Assembly (NCBI GenBank): GCA_022545645.1
Contig: JACZQQ010000050.1
Coordinates: 1-14,181, forward strand
Origin: Acidobacteriota bacterium
Lineage (GTDB): Bacteria > Acidobacteriota > UBA6911 > RPQK01 > JADFOI01
DNA: 14,181 nt
Reading direction: 5' to 3'
Within the stretch, counting starts at the first letter, position 1, and each line of letters begins with the position of its first letter. The notes under the pieces are model-generated. The model searched no databases, was not told the DNA's origin, and saw only the letters and a list, made by a program, of their open reading frames with translations. Shown piece by piece: positions 5,606 to 14,064 of the stretch. The translations under genes were made by a program, and so were the position numbers.

Positions 5606-7187
5606 GTTCAAGAAGAAACTCCTAAACTTAATCATCGTCAGGCTCGTACTGGTGAGCCTGGTGCTGGGATTCGCAATCTTTACGCTTTCCCAGCAAGTAT
5701 CCGCTCTTGAGTTTGAGTTTCTCCAACCCTTCATACTCGCTGTTTACGCTCTTTCCGTCGTTTACATCCTCCTCTGGAAGTATACGGACCGGCTCCGTCT
5801 GATCTACAACCTTCAGTTCTTCTTCGATCTCATTCTGATCTCTCTGCTGATTTTCATCTCGGGTGGAATCAACAGCCTCTATACGCCCTTTTACGTTCTC
5901 ATCATCGTCTACGCCAGCTTACTGAAACATCGGGAAGGGGGCATCATCGCTCTCACCCTGAGTATCACCAGCTACTCCGGTATCGTTCACCTTGGCTACC
6001 TGGGTTGGGTGCCCGGAGGCGCTGAGATCGGATCTTACCCTCTCATCGTTTACCGGATCTCTCTAAATACGCTTGGTTTCATGGGCGTTGCCATGCTGGG
6101 TATCTATCTCTCCGAACGCTTGCAGAGTGCGCGCCAGGAATTGGGCACCGCCAAAGTGGTTCACCAAACCATCGTCGACAGTATCCGTGATGGGCTGATC
6201 ACACTGGACTTAGAGGGTCGTATCACTTCCTGCAATCGAACGGGTGAGGAGATCTGCGGATACTCGCTGCAGGAGTTACTCCTGAAGCCCATTTCCGAAC
6301 TCCTTTCCGAATCGGTCCTGGAGAGCATTTTACAGAGCGATTTCGAGTCGAATGAACGAGCCCTCCATATCGAATGTTGGAGCAGAACTAAAACGGGCGA
6401 GCCACGGTTTGTAGGCTTGAGCTGCTCTCCCCTGTTCTCTCATGACCACCAGCAGACCGGCTACATCCTCTCTGTCCAGGATCTGACCGAGATCAAAAAG
6501 CGTGAAGAGGAGGTTCAACTCCAGGAGAAAATGGCAGCTATTGGACAGCTGGCGGCCGGCCTGGCCCACGAGATTCGCAATCCACTGGGTTCGCTGTGGG
6601 GAAGCATCCAGGTTCTCCAGTCCGAGTTGCATTTGTCTGACGAGAAAGCAAGGCTATTCAAGATCATCATCGGAGAGTGCAAGCGACTCAATAAAATCGT
6701 GGGGGATTTCCTGGTCTATGCGGGCCCCAGGTCGACCCAACTCAAGAGAATTGATCTTCTTTCCCTTGTCCAGGAAACGGTCGATCTCTTTAAGAATAGT
6801 CCCGAGTTTCACGGACGTCACAGTATTGAGATCCACCCCTCTCCCGAACCACTTCGCTGTCTGGCCGATTCCGATCAGTTTCGACAGGTGGTCTGGAACA
6901 TCATCCAAAACGGAGTCCGGGCTATGCCCAGCGGAGGCAAGCTGTGCATCCAACTCCGTCAAATGAATTCGCGAGCCCTGTTGAGTTTTACTGATGATGG
7001 AATCGGAATGAGCTCCAAAGAAGAAAAGGAGCTTTTCCAGCCCTTTCTCAGCGGTTTCAAGAATGGATCCGGCCTGGGAATGGCGATTGTCTATGAGATC
7101 ATCCAACAACATCACGGGAAAATCGAAATCCGCAGCCAGCGCAATGCCGGCACCGTTATTGACATCTCACTTCCCCTTGAGCATTAA
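5598..7187 (+). CDS. pilS: Membrane sensor histidine kinase PilS
   Basis: This is the sensor that phosphorylates PilR to control sigma-54-dependent pilus genes. It has 529 residues. The N-terminal half carries about six hydrophobic segments (between residues 8 and 172), as in PilS. A PAS domain spans about 185-295. The dimerisation/phosphoacceptor helix has GLAHEIRNPLGSL, with H324 as the likely phosphorylated His. The catalytic ATPase domain has an N box (NIIQNGVRAM), a G1 box (DDGIGM) and a G2 box (GSGLGMAIV). The GTG start at 5598 overlaps the pilC stop, and the nearby ATG at 5602 is out of frame; the start suits NLIIVRLVLVSLVLG as the first membrane helix. The partner regulator pilR is not downstream in the operon but convergent, beyond a palindromic repeat. 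Confidence 0.93.
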   Translation: MDEFKKKLLNLIIVRLVLVSLVLGFAIFTLSQQVSALEFEFLQPFILAVYALSVVYILLWKYTDRLRLIYNLQFFFDLILISLLIFISGGINSLYTPFYVLIIVYASLLKHREGGIIALTLSITSYSGIVHLGYLGWVPGGAEIGSYPLIVYRISLNTLGFMGVAMLGIYLSERLQSARQELGTAKVVHQTIVDSIRDGLITLDLEGRITSCNRTGEEICGYSLQELLLKPISELLSESVLESILQSDFESNERALHIECWSRTKTGEPRFVGLSCSPLFSHDHQQTGYILSVQDLTEIKKREEEVQLQEKMAAIGQLAAGLAHEIRNPLGSLWGSIQVLQSELHLSDEKARLFKIIIGECKRLNKIVGDFLVYAGPRSTQLKRIDLLSLVQETVDLFKNSPEFHGRHSIEIHPSPEPLRCLADSDQFRQVVWNIIQNGVRAMPSGGKLCIQLRQMNSRALLSFTDDGIGMSSKEEKELFQPFLSGFKNGSGLGMAIVYEIIQQHHGKIEIRSQRNAGTVIDISLPLEH

Positions 7188-7190
7188 GCT

Positions 7191-7335
7191 TAGCCGGGAC
7201 GATTCATAGATTCTCTACTGCAGCAGCGAAAGCATCCACCCTGCGTTCCGCGACCCGCAAGCGGGTCGCCCGTGGCGCAACGCACTCAGGTCGGCGCCCC
7301 GCTTCGTAACGAGAACCTATGAATCATACCGGCTA
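7191..7335. repeat. Palindromic intergenic element, copy 2 (145 bp)
   Basis: This is a whole-element imperfect palindrome. TAGCCGG (7191-7197) pairs with CCGGCTA (7329-7335), GATTCATAG (7201-7209) with CTATGAATC (7317-7325), and TTCTC (7211-7215) with GAGAA (7311-7315). The core 7250-7269 is the same 9-bp stem with AA loop found in copy 1. Read in reverse, its arms align with copy 1: one arm shares CTCTACTGCA, GCGAAA, ATCC and CCTG; the other shares CTCGTnACGAA and CCTGAGTGCG. An insertion of about 11 bp lies beside the core. It fills the gap between the convergent ends of pilS and pilR, beginning 3 bp after the pilS stop. Confidence 0.85.
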
Positions 7336-7359
7336 GAAATAGAATCCAACTTCCTATCA

Positions 7360-8937
7360 CTAACCCTGGATTTTTTCTTCCTTCTTCTGGATGCTGTCTT
7401 CTTTTTTCTGACTTTCGGCTTCTGAATTCTCTGTCTCACTTCCTTCTTCTACCTGCTGACCTTTGGCTTTGGCTGCCTGTTCTTTCACCATTCTTCGCTC
7501 GCTTCCCGTCCGTCTCCCCTCTCCTTCTCTCCTCTCTCCACTCCGATCCTTTGGTTTCTTTTTGAGCCCCAGAGTATCCAGACGGTGCCTTAGAGAACGA
7601 TAGGAGACCTGTAGTATTTGGGACGCTCTGGTCTGGTTCCCCTCCGCCACTTCAAGAGCTTGTTCGATAATCTGTCTTTCGACCGTTTTCAAGTACTCTT
7701 CCAAATCCAAACCCTGGTCGGCGGAAATGCGGGGTAAATCCATCTCCTGAGTTTCGACCTGTCCACGCACCCTCTCAGGCAATCTTTCCTTTTGGATAAA
7801 TTCAGAGCTCTCCAGAGTAACGGCCCTCTCAATGACGTTCTCCAACTCTCGTACATTGCCGGGCCAACTGTATTCCTCAAGACAGGATAGTCCTTCTTCA
7901 GTCATTCCCTTGATATTCCGACTCAAGCGCTCATTGTATTTTTGGACGAAGTGTCGCACCAAAGGAACGATGTCAGGCTTTCGGTCACGCAAAGGGGGGA
8001 TGTGGATCGGAATGACCGCTAATCGATAGTAGAGGTCTTCTCGAAACTCCCCCTCTTCAACCGCTCTCTCCAAATCCTGATTGGTAGCCGCAATCAGGCG
8101 CGCATCAATGTCAATCTCTTGGGTTCCACCGATTCGTCGAATTTTCTTTTCTTGCAAAGCTCGGAGAACCTTGACCTGCATGGAGGGAGGCATCGCTCCT
8201 ACCTCGTCCAAAAACAGAGTTCCTCCAATAGCGATCTCCAGTAGCCCCTTCTTCTCGTGAACTGCGCCCGTGAAAGCCCCTTTCATGTAGCCAAAAAGCT
8301 CGGACTCCAGAAGCGTCTCCGGAAACGCTCCGCAATTGATGGAGACGAAAGGTTGTTCCGGGCTCAGACTGGCCTGATGAATAGCCCGGGCCACAAGCTC
8401 TTTGCCGGTTCCACTTTCGCCTGTAATCAAGATCGTGGTATCCGTTGGCGCTATGGTCCCAATTAATTTATAGATCTCCAGCATAGGCGCCGAGGTCCCA
8501 ATCAGGTTGTCCTCATCAATACGCTGTCTCTCCAACACCCGAACCTGATGCCTCAGGTTTCGCGCCAGGAGGGCATTCTTGACCAAGTTGGTTAATTCCT
8601 CGACCTGAAAGGGCTTGGTGATGTAATCGAAGGCTCCCAGTTTGAGGGCTTCGATGGCCGTCTCTGAGGAGGCATAAGCAGTCATGAAAATGAAGGGAAC
8701 TTCCGGATCAATCTCGTGTGACCCCTTCAGCAACCCCAATCCATCCAAGTCAGGCATCCTCAAATCTGAAATAATCAGATCAAAACCCGGCTTCTCCGAG
8801 AGCAACTCCAGTGCCTTTGGACTTTCCTGAACACTGCTCACCTCATATCCTTCTTTTTTCAGGACATATTCTAGAAATTCGAGCATGCTCTGCTCATCAT
8901 CTACAACCAGGATTTTCTCTCCTAGACTTTGCTTCAC
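7360..8937 (-). CDS. pilR: NtrC-family sigma-54 response regulator PilR, with a charged C-terminal tail
   Basis: This DNA-binding regulator activates RpoN promoters after phosphorylation, most likely by PilS. It has 525 residues. The receiver domain (about 8-122) has D13/D14, phosphoacceptor D58 in IISDLRMPD, T86 and K108. The AAA+ domain (about 145-385) has Walker A GESGTGKE (173-180), the sigma-54-contacting GAFTGA loop (220-225) and Walker B LFLDE (241-245). A Fis-type helix-turn-helix covers about 428-456. Beyond it lies a tail of about 65 residues, basic at 460-490 and then Glu/Ser/Lys-rich, longer than in usual PilR proteins. The GTG start at 8937 follows a TATAAT by only 7 nt, so the mRNA may be leaderless. 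It is convergent to pilS and divergent from pilA. Confidence 0.93.
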   Translation of the reverse strand: MKQSLGEKILVVDDEQSMLEFLEYVLKKEGYEVSSVQESPKALELLSEKPGFDLIISDLRMPDLDGLGLLKGSHEIDPEVPFIFMTAYASSETAIEALKLGAFDYITKPFQVEELTNLVKNALLARNLRHQVRVLERQRIDEDNLIGTSAPMLEIYKLIGTIAPTDTTILITGESGTGKELVARAIHQASLSPEQPFVSINCGAFPETLLESELFGYMKGAFTGAVHEKKGLLEIAIGGTLFLDEVGAMPPSMQVKVLRALQEKKIRRIGGTQEIDIDARLIAATNQDLERAVEEGEFREDLYYRLAVIPIHIPPLRDRKPDIVPLVRHFVQKYNERLSRNIKGMTEEGLSCLEEYSWPGNVRELENVIERAVTLESSEFIQKERLPERVRGQVETQEMDLPRISADQGLDLEEYLKTVERQIIEQALEVAEGNQTRASQILQVSYRSLRHRLDTLGLKKKPKDRSGERREGEGRRTGSERRMVKEQAAKAKGQQVEEGSETENSEAESQKKEDSIQKKEEKIQG

Positions 8938-8944
8938 GGTCTCT

Positions 8945-8950
8945 ATTATA
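8945..8950 (-). promoter_or_regulatory. -10 element of pilR, probably leaderless
   Basis: The minus strand reads TATAAT followed by AGAGACC and then the GTG start at 8937. Transcription starting 6-7 nt downstream would begin at or next to the start codon. No clear -35 is seen at normal spacing (ATGACG lies 20 bp away). Confidence 0.45.
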
Positions 8951-8994
8951 ACGAATTACTTGCCCTTCTACGTCATTTCGGTTCCATGCATTGT

Positions 8995-9012
8995 GCCGAA
9001 AATCGGCTTTTT
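8995..9012 (+). terminator. Short hairpin with T run upstream of pilA (weak)
   Basis: GCCGA (8995-8999) pairs with TCGGC (9003-9007) around AAA, followed by five T (9008-9012). The stem is only 5 bp. It could insulate pilA from plus-strand read-through across pilR. Between it and the pilA promoter the DNA is very AT-rich (9030-9083), a plausible upstream region for an activator, but I can name no PilR site. Confidence 0.3.
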
Positions 9013-9095
9013 GAGGAAATCACCCGACCGACTATAAATCATGTAACTATAATTATATATTGGGTTTATAAGAGATTATAGGGGTCTGGGAAAGT

Positions 9096-9112
9096 TTGGC
9101 ACAGCGTTTGCA
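9096..9112 (+). promoter_or_regulatory. Sigma-54 (RpoN) promoter of pilA
   Basis: TTGGCACA-GCGT-TTGCA matches the RpoN consensus, with GG at 9098-9099 and GC at 9110-9111, exactly 12 bp apart. The predicted start near 9123 lies just before the Shine-Dalgarno AAAGGAG (9126-9132). Control of pilA by RpoN and PilR is established in Pseudomonas, Myxococcus and Geobacter, and pilR is the divergent neighbour here. Confidence 0.85.
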
Positions 9113-9141
9113 GTAAGGGCCGGTGAAAGGAGTTTATGTTT

Positions 9142-9573
9142 ATGAAAAACAACAAAGGGTTTTCGTTGATTGAGTTGCTCATCGTCGTTGCCATCATTGG
9201 TATTATCGCGGCTATCGCCGTGCCCAATCTTTTGCAGTCCAAGGCTGCAGCCAATGAAGCTTCCGCGATCAGTGCAATCCGTAACATCGTGACTTCACAC
9301 ATCACTTACTCTGCTACGTTGGGGGCAGGATCGTACGCAGCCGATCTGGACGTCCTCCAGACTGCCAAGCTGATTGACAGCGTGTTGGGATCGGGGACCA
9401 AGGACGGGTATTTGTTTGCCAGTTCAGGTGGCGCCCTCGCTTTTACCATCAATGCGGCCCCTCTCAGTCCGGGTTCCACGGGCACTCGCTATTTCTTTTC
9501 TGATGAGTCGGGTGTTATCCGCTACAGCACCTCCGCAGTCGCTACTAACTCCTCGAACCCCCTGGGCATGTAA
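9142..9573 (+). CDS. pilA: Type IV major pilin precursor PilA
   Basis: The prepilin is processed by PilD and assembled into the pilus fibre. The short leader ends KNNKG, with cleavage before Phe of FSLIELLIVVAIIGIIAAIAV. F1 and E5 of the mature pilin are present, followed by the long hydrophobic helix and the amphipathic AAANEASAISAIRNIVTS. The mature protein is about 137 residues. The C-terminal head with DGYLFASSGG and TGTRYFFSDESGVIRY is of the kind seen in Acidobacteriota pilins (from memory of the family). There are no cysteines, so no disulphide loop. The in-frame ATG at 9136 lies 3 nt from AAAGGAG; the ATG at 9142 is 9 nt away and is preferred. It is monocistronic: its own RpoN promoter precedes it and a strong terminator follows. 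Confidence 0.95.
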   Translation: MKNNKGFSLIELLIVVAIIGIIAAIAVPNLLQSKAAANEASAISAIRNIVTSHITYSATLGAGSYAADLDVLQTAKLIDSVLGSGTKDGYLFASSGGALAFTINAAPLSPGSTGTRYFFSDESGVIRYSTSAVATNSSNPLGM

Positions 9574-9601
9574 TCCAGGCGATTTCGGTTCGCACATCTG
9601 T

Positions 9602-9632
9602 AAGGGCAGCCCTAAAGGGGTTGCCCTTTTTT
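9602..9632 (+). terminator. Intrinsic terminator of pilA
   Basis: AAGGGCAGCCC (9602-9612) pairs with GGGGTTGCCCTT (ending at 9628), an 11-bp stem including one G-T pair, followed by a T run to 9632. It lies 28 bp after the pilA stop. There is no T run on the minus side, so it should not serve rpoC. Confidence 0.9.
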
Positions 9633-9646
9633 CTTTTCGGCGGAAA

Positions 9647-9660
9647 ACAACAGACAACAG
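9647..9660. repeat. Two tandem ACAACAG heptamers (left mate of the array at 9814-9848)
   Basis: ACAACAG occurs twice in tandem just after the pilA terminator. Its reverse complement, CTGTTGT, matches the phase of the GTCTGTT units at 9814-9848, so the two stretches are inverted mates about 150 bp apart. Between them (9661-9810) is non-coding DNA with a hairpin CTTCTACT (9760-9767) / AGTAGAAG (9775-9782) and no gene I can support. Confidence 0.55.
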
Positions 9661-9813
9661 ACTGGGATTTCACACCAGTACCTACGTCGCTTTACTACAG
9701 TGCTTGCGATAGTTGATATGAGAAGCGAAGAAGTAGTCGAGGGACTCTCGAAGGCTGACCTTCTACTCCGGAGAAGTAGAAGAATCAGTTACTGTCCGCG
9801 GGTTGCGATTGCT

Positions 9814-9848
9814 GTCTGTTGTCAGCTGTCTGCTGTCGGTTGTCTGTT
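9814..9848. repeat. Five tandem heptamers, consensus GTCnGyT, beside the rpoC 3' end
   Basis: The units are GTCTGTT, GTCAGCT, GTCTGCT, GTCGGTT and GTCTGTT without gaps, ending 9 bp from the rpoC stop. The same unit (GTCAGTT) builds the array at 1338-1367, which also abuts the 3' end of a minus-strand gene. No spacers are present. Short heptanucleotide tandem repeats of this kind are known from cyanobacteria (STRR); that comparison concerns form only. Confidence 0.7.
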
Positions 9849-9857
9849 GCCTAGGCT

Positions 9858-12800
9858 TCAGCTCTTCACAGCCGCCCGTTCGGCGACCTTCACCGCCGCC
9901 GTCTCTTCCAGCTTCAAGAGGTCGTCCAGCCGTAGAGGATCGTCCTGGTCATCAACTTCACCGGCGACGGGATCCTTCACCTCGATGTTGCGGTAGTATT
10001 CCATTCCGGTGCCGGCTGGAATCAGGCGACCCATAATGACGTTTTCCTTCAATCCCTGCAGATAGTCCACCTTTCCGCTGATGGCCGCTTCGGTCAAAAC
10101 TCGGGTGGTCTCCTGGAATGAGGCGGCTGAGATAAAGGAGTCGGTGCTCAAAGAGGCCTTGGTGATCCCCAGCAGCAGCGGACGCCCCGTTGCAGGTTGT
10201 CCACCTTCTTCCTGGACCCGCTCGTTTTCCTCCTGGAACAGGAACTTGTCGACCTGTTGGTCCAACAGAAATCCCGAATCGCCAACATCTTCGACCTTAA
10301 TCCAACGCATCATCTGACGGACGATCACCTCGATGTGCTTGTCATTGATGTTGACACCCTGGAGACGATAGACCTCCTGGATCTCGTTGACCAGGTAGCG
10401 CTGAAGCTCCTTTTCTCCCAACACGAGCAGGATGTCGTGTGGATTGCGGGGCCCATCCATCAAGGCCTCACCGGCCTTCAGGTACTCCCCTTCCTGGACG
10501 TTCACGTGCACGCCGCGAGGCAAAAGGTACTCCGCCTTGGTCCCGGTCTCTTCATTTTCCACAACGATCTTTCGCTGGCCCCTGCTGATCCCTCCATAGT
10601 GAACCGTGCCATCGATCTCGGTGATGACGGCTGTCTCTTTGGGCTTGCGCGCTTCAAAAAGTTCAACGACACGCGGCAGACCACCCGTGATGTCCTTCGT
10701 CTTGGTGGTCTCTCTGGGAATCTTGGCAAGAGTGTCTCCGGGAAACAGTTCATCCCCGGAATCAATCATGATGTGGGCTTTGGAAGGAATCAGGTAGGAC
10801 TTAATGACTTTACCCTTCGGGTCTTTGATCTGGATCTGGGGCTGGCGCTTCTCGTCAGGAGACTCGACAATCACCTTCCGAGCCAAACCCGTCACTTCGT
10901 CCAGCTCCTCTTTCATGGTGAGGCCTTCCACGATGTCCTTGGTGACCGCGGTTCCCCCAACTTCGGTGAGGATGGCGAAGGTATAAGGATCCCATTCCAC
11001 GAGTTTCTGTCCCGGTTTGATCTTCTTGCCCTCCTTGACCATCAGCTTGGCCCCATAGATCACCGAGTATCGTTCCTTCTCCCGGCCTTTATCATCCTGG
11101 ATAATGAGACTCCCTGTTCTGTTCATGACCACCTGGTGGCCTTCCTTATCGGTGACCGTCTGAACATTCAAGTAATGAACGATACCCTCATTCCTCGATT
11201 CAACCGTGGATTCTTCCTCGATCCGGCTGGCAGTACCCCCAATGTGAAAGGTTCTCATGGTGAGCTGAGTGCCGGGCTCTCCGATGGACTGGGCGGCTAG
11301 AACTCCCACCGCCTCACCCATCTCCACCATCTTGCCGGAGGCCAGGTTGCGGCCATAGCACATTCGGCACAGACCCCGCTTGGTCTTACAGGTTAAAACG
11401 GAGCGAATCAGGACCCCCTCAATACCGGCGGCCTGAATCGCTGCCGAGGTATCTTCGTCAATCTCCTGATCGACATCCACCAGCGTGTCTCCTGTGAAGG
11501 GATCGATCACTTTTTCCAGCGCCACACGACCGACGATACGATCCCGCAGGCTCTCGATGATTTCACCACCTTCCACCAAGGCTGTGACCTCAACACCGTC
11601 GATGGTTTCACAGTTCTCCATGGTCATAATCACGTCTTGAGCCACATCGACAAGACGACGGGTGAGATAACCTGAATCAGCCGTTTTGAGAGCTGTGTCG
11701 GCCAGACCTTTTCGGGCTCCGTGGGTGGAAATGAAGTATTGCAAAACGGCCAGGCCCTCTCGGAAATTAGCCGTAATGGGCGTCTCAATAATCTCACCGG
11801 AGGGTTTGGCCATGAGTCCCCGCATACCTGCCAGCTGACGGATCTGTTGCTTGCTGCCTCGGGCACCCGAGTCGGCCATGACGTAGACGGAGTTGAACTC
11901 CTCTCCGGGTCCCTTGTTGAGGGCCATGGCCTCGAACATCTCGTCGGCAATCTTCTCGGTGACATCGGACCAAATGGCGACCACTTTGTTGTAACGCTCA
12001 CCATTGGTGATCGCACCGTCCAGATACTGTTGTTCCACTTCAATCACGTCCTGTCGAGCTGCCTCAACCAGTTCACCCTTATTCCCGGGGATGATGAGGT
12101 CGTCGATGCTAATGGTGAAACCGGCTTTCGTTGCATAGAGAAAGCCCAGGTCCTTCAGCTCGTCCAACATTTCAACGGTGGTCTCGAGTCCGTAGTGGAG
12201 ATAGCAATAATTGACGATCTGCTGAAGCCCCTGCTTCTTGAGCAAACCGTTGATGTAGGGCATTTCCTCAGGAAGATGGTCGTTGAAAATCGCTCTGCCT
12301 ACGGAGGTCTCAATCAACTGATTTTGAACTTCCTGCAAATCAGAGTGCAGCACAGCCTGGTTATCGTACTGTTTGGAAAGATCAATCAGGGATCCCGAGT
12401 AGCGCAAGAAGATGGGTGTGAGGATCTGCACCTCTTTCGCCTCTATGGCGTGGTAGATTTCCTCCACGCTTGAAAAGCTACGTCCCTCGCCTTTGGCCCC
12501 CGGGCGGGCCATGGTCAAGTAGTAACAACCCAGGACGATGTCTTGGGTGGGAACGGCCACCGGCTGCCCATTGGCGGGTGAGAGAACATTTTGAGAAGAC
12601 AGCATCAAAACCGATGCTTCGATCTGTGATTCCTGAGACAGGGGAACGTGAACCGCCATCTGATCCCCGTCGAAGTCGGCATTAAAGGCGGTACACACCA
12701 GGGGATGAATCCTGATCGCTTTTCCCTCCACCAGAACGGGTTCGAAGGCCTGGATCCCCAATCGATGCAGCGTGGGAGCACGGTTGAGAAGGATGGGATG

Positions 12801-14051
12801 CTCCTTGACCACCTCTTCCAAGATATCCCACACCATGGGCTCATGGTTCTCCACCATCTCCTTGGCACCCTTGATGGTCGTTACATGTCCTTCCTTTTCC
12901 AGGCGATTGTAGATAAAGGGCTTGAACAGCTCGAGTGCCATGATCTTGGGCAGACCGCACTGATGGAGTTTCAGCTCCGGTCCCACTACGATGACGGAAC
13001 GACCCGAATAATCAACGCGCTTGCCCAACAGATTTTGGCGAAACCGACCCTGCTTTCCTTTCAGAGTATCGGAGAGTGACTTCAGAGGTCGATTTTTCAC
13101 ACCTCGCAAAACCCGTCCTCGCCGTCCGTTATCAAACAGTGCGTCTACCGCTTCCTGGAGCATCCGCTTCTCATTGCGAATGATCACTTCAGGTGCCCGC
13201 AGGTCCATGAGCTTCTTCAAGCGATTGTTCCGGTTGATCACTCGCCGGTACAGGTCGTTGAGATCGGAAGTGGCGAAGCGCCCCCCATCCAGGGGCACCA
13301 GTGGCCGCAGTTCGGGGGGAATCACGGGAATGACGTCCAGGATCATCCACTCGGCCTTGTTTCCGGATTTCCGGAAAGCATCCATCACCTTCAGCCGTTT
13401 CGCATACTTGAGACGCTTGAGCTGGGAGGTCTCATTCTTCATGCGAAAACGCAGGTCGACGGATAGGGCCTCCACGTCGACGTTCCGCACCAATTCCTTG
13501 ATCGTTTCGGCTCCCATTCCCGCCTCGAACTGTCCCGGGTACTCTGCCTGCAGAGCGCGATATTTCTCCTCTGTCAACAACTCCTTCTCTTTGACCGGTG
13601 CCTCCCCGGGATCGACAACCACATAGGCTTCAAAATAGAGTATTCGCTCCAGATTGCGCAGGGACAAATCCAGCAAGTGCCCAATGCGGCTGGGAAGTCC
13701 CTTAAAAAACCACACATGGGAGCAGGGGGTGGCCAATTCCACATGACCCAAACGCTCCCGACGAACTTTGGAAAGGGTGACCTCCACTCCGCACTTGTCA
13801 CAAATCACCCCCCGGTGTTTCATGCGTTTGTACTTTCCGCAAAGGCATTCCCAATCCGTAACCGGACCGAAAATGCGAGCGCAGAAGAGCCCACCTCGCT
13901 CGGGTTTGAAGGTACGATAATTGATGGTCTCCGGCTTGGTCACTTCTCCGCTCGACCAGGAGCGAATCTTCTCTGGAGAAGCCAACCCAATCCGGATCGC
14001 CTCAAAATTCTTCAAGAGCTGAGTTCTGTCAAGATCACGAAACATTCTCAA
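9858..14051 (-). CDS. rpoC: DNA-directed RNA polymerase subunit beta'
   Basis: This is the catalytic beta' subunit of RNA polymerase, with 1397 residues and all core elements. The N-terminal zinc site has C69, C71, C84 and C87. The catalytic Mg site is NADFDGD (457-463). The bridge helix lies at about 761-805 ([13 protein letters not shown] to [10 protein letters not shown]). The second zinc site is C814, C888, C895 and C898. The trigger loop contains [19 protein letters not shown] (921-939) and is followed by a large trigger-loop insertion before [19 protein letters not shown] near the C-terminus. The start is TTG at 14051, with GGAGGG (14058-14063) 6 nt away; ATG at 14045 is an alternative that removes two residues. 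It follows rpoB after 13 bp in the usual operon order. No clear terminator follows; a heptamer repeat array begins 10 bp beyond the stop. Confidence 0.98.
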   Translation of the reverse strand: MRMFRDLDRTQLLKNFEAIRIGLASPEKIRSWSSGEVTKPETINYRTFKPERGGLFCARIFGPVTDWECLCGKYKRMKHRGVICDKCGVEVTLSKVRRERLGHVELATPCSHVWFFKGLPSRIGHLLDLSLRNLERILYFEAYVVVDPGEAPVKEKELLTEEKYRALQAEYPGQFEAGMGAETIKELVRNVDVEALSVDLRFRMKNETSQLKRLKYAKRLKVMDAFRKSGNKAEWMILDVIPVIPPELRPLVPLDGGRFATSDLNDLYRRVINRNNRLKKLMDLRAPEVIIRNEKRMLQEAVDALFDNGRRGRVLRGVKNRPLKSLSDTLKGKQGRFRQNLLGKRVDYSGRSVIVVGPELKLHQCGLPKIMALELFKPFIYNRLEKEGHVTTIKGAKEMVENHEPMVWDILEEVVKEHPILLNRAPTLHRLGIQAFEPVLVEGKAIRIHPLVCTAFNADFDGDQMAVHVPLSQESQIEASVLMLSSQNVLSPANGQPVAVPTQDIVLGCYYLTMARPGAKGEGRSFSSVEEIYHAIEAKEVQILTPIFLRYSGSLIDLSKQYDNQAVLHSDLQEVQNQLIETSVGRAIFNDHLPEEMPYINGLLKKQGLQQIVNYCYLHYGLETTVEMLDELKDLGFLYATKAGFTISIDDLIIPGNKGELVEAARQDVIEVEQQYLDGAITNGERYNKVVAIWSDVTEKIADEMFEAMALNKGPGEEFNSVYVMADSGARGSKQQIRQLAGMRGLMAKPSGEIIETPITANFREGLAVLQYFISTHGARKGLADTALKTADSGYLTRRLVDVAQDVIMTMENCETIDGVEVTALVEGGEIIESLRDRIVGRVALEKVIDPFTGDTLVDVDQEIDEDTSAAIQAAGIEGVLIRSVLTCKTKRGLCRMCYGRNLASGKMVEMGEAVGVLAAQSIGEPGTQLTMRTFHIGGTASRIEEESTVESRNEGIVHYLNVQTVTDKEGHQVVMNRTGSLIIQDDKGREKERYSVIYGAKLMVKEGKKIKPGQKLVEWDPYTFAILTEVGGTAVTKDIVEGLTMKEELDEVTGLARKVIVESPDEKRQPQIQIKDPKGKVIKSYLIPSKAHIMIDSGDELFPGDTLAKIPRETTKTKDITGGLPRVVELFEARKPKETAVITEIDGTVHYGGISRGQRKIVVENEETGTKAEYLLPRGVHVNVQEGEYLKAGEALMDGPRNPHDILLVLGEKELQRYLVNEIQEVYRLQGVNINDKHIEVIVRQMMRWIKVEDVGDSGFLLDQQVDKFLFQEENERVQEEGGQPATGRPLLLGITKASLSTDSFISAASFQETTRVLTEAAISGKVDYLQGLKENVIMGRLIPAGTGMEYYRNIEVKDPVAGEVDDQDDPLRLDDLLKLEETAAVKVAERAAVKS

Positions 14052-14064
14052 GGTTCACCCTCCG

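Noticed and set aside
9760..9782. Hairpin as the rpoC terminator
   Set aside because: The 8-bp stem is real but has no T run on the minus strand, so termination there is unsupported.
9814..9848. CRISPR-like array
   Set aside because: The repeats are 7 bp, directly tandem with no spacers, and no cas genes are nearby.
10197..11300. 367-codon plus-strand open frame inside rpoC
   Set aside because: It is antisense to conserved rpoC regions, and the His/Asp/Leu-rich product is typical of shadow frames.
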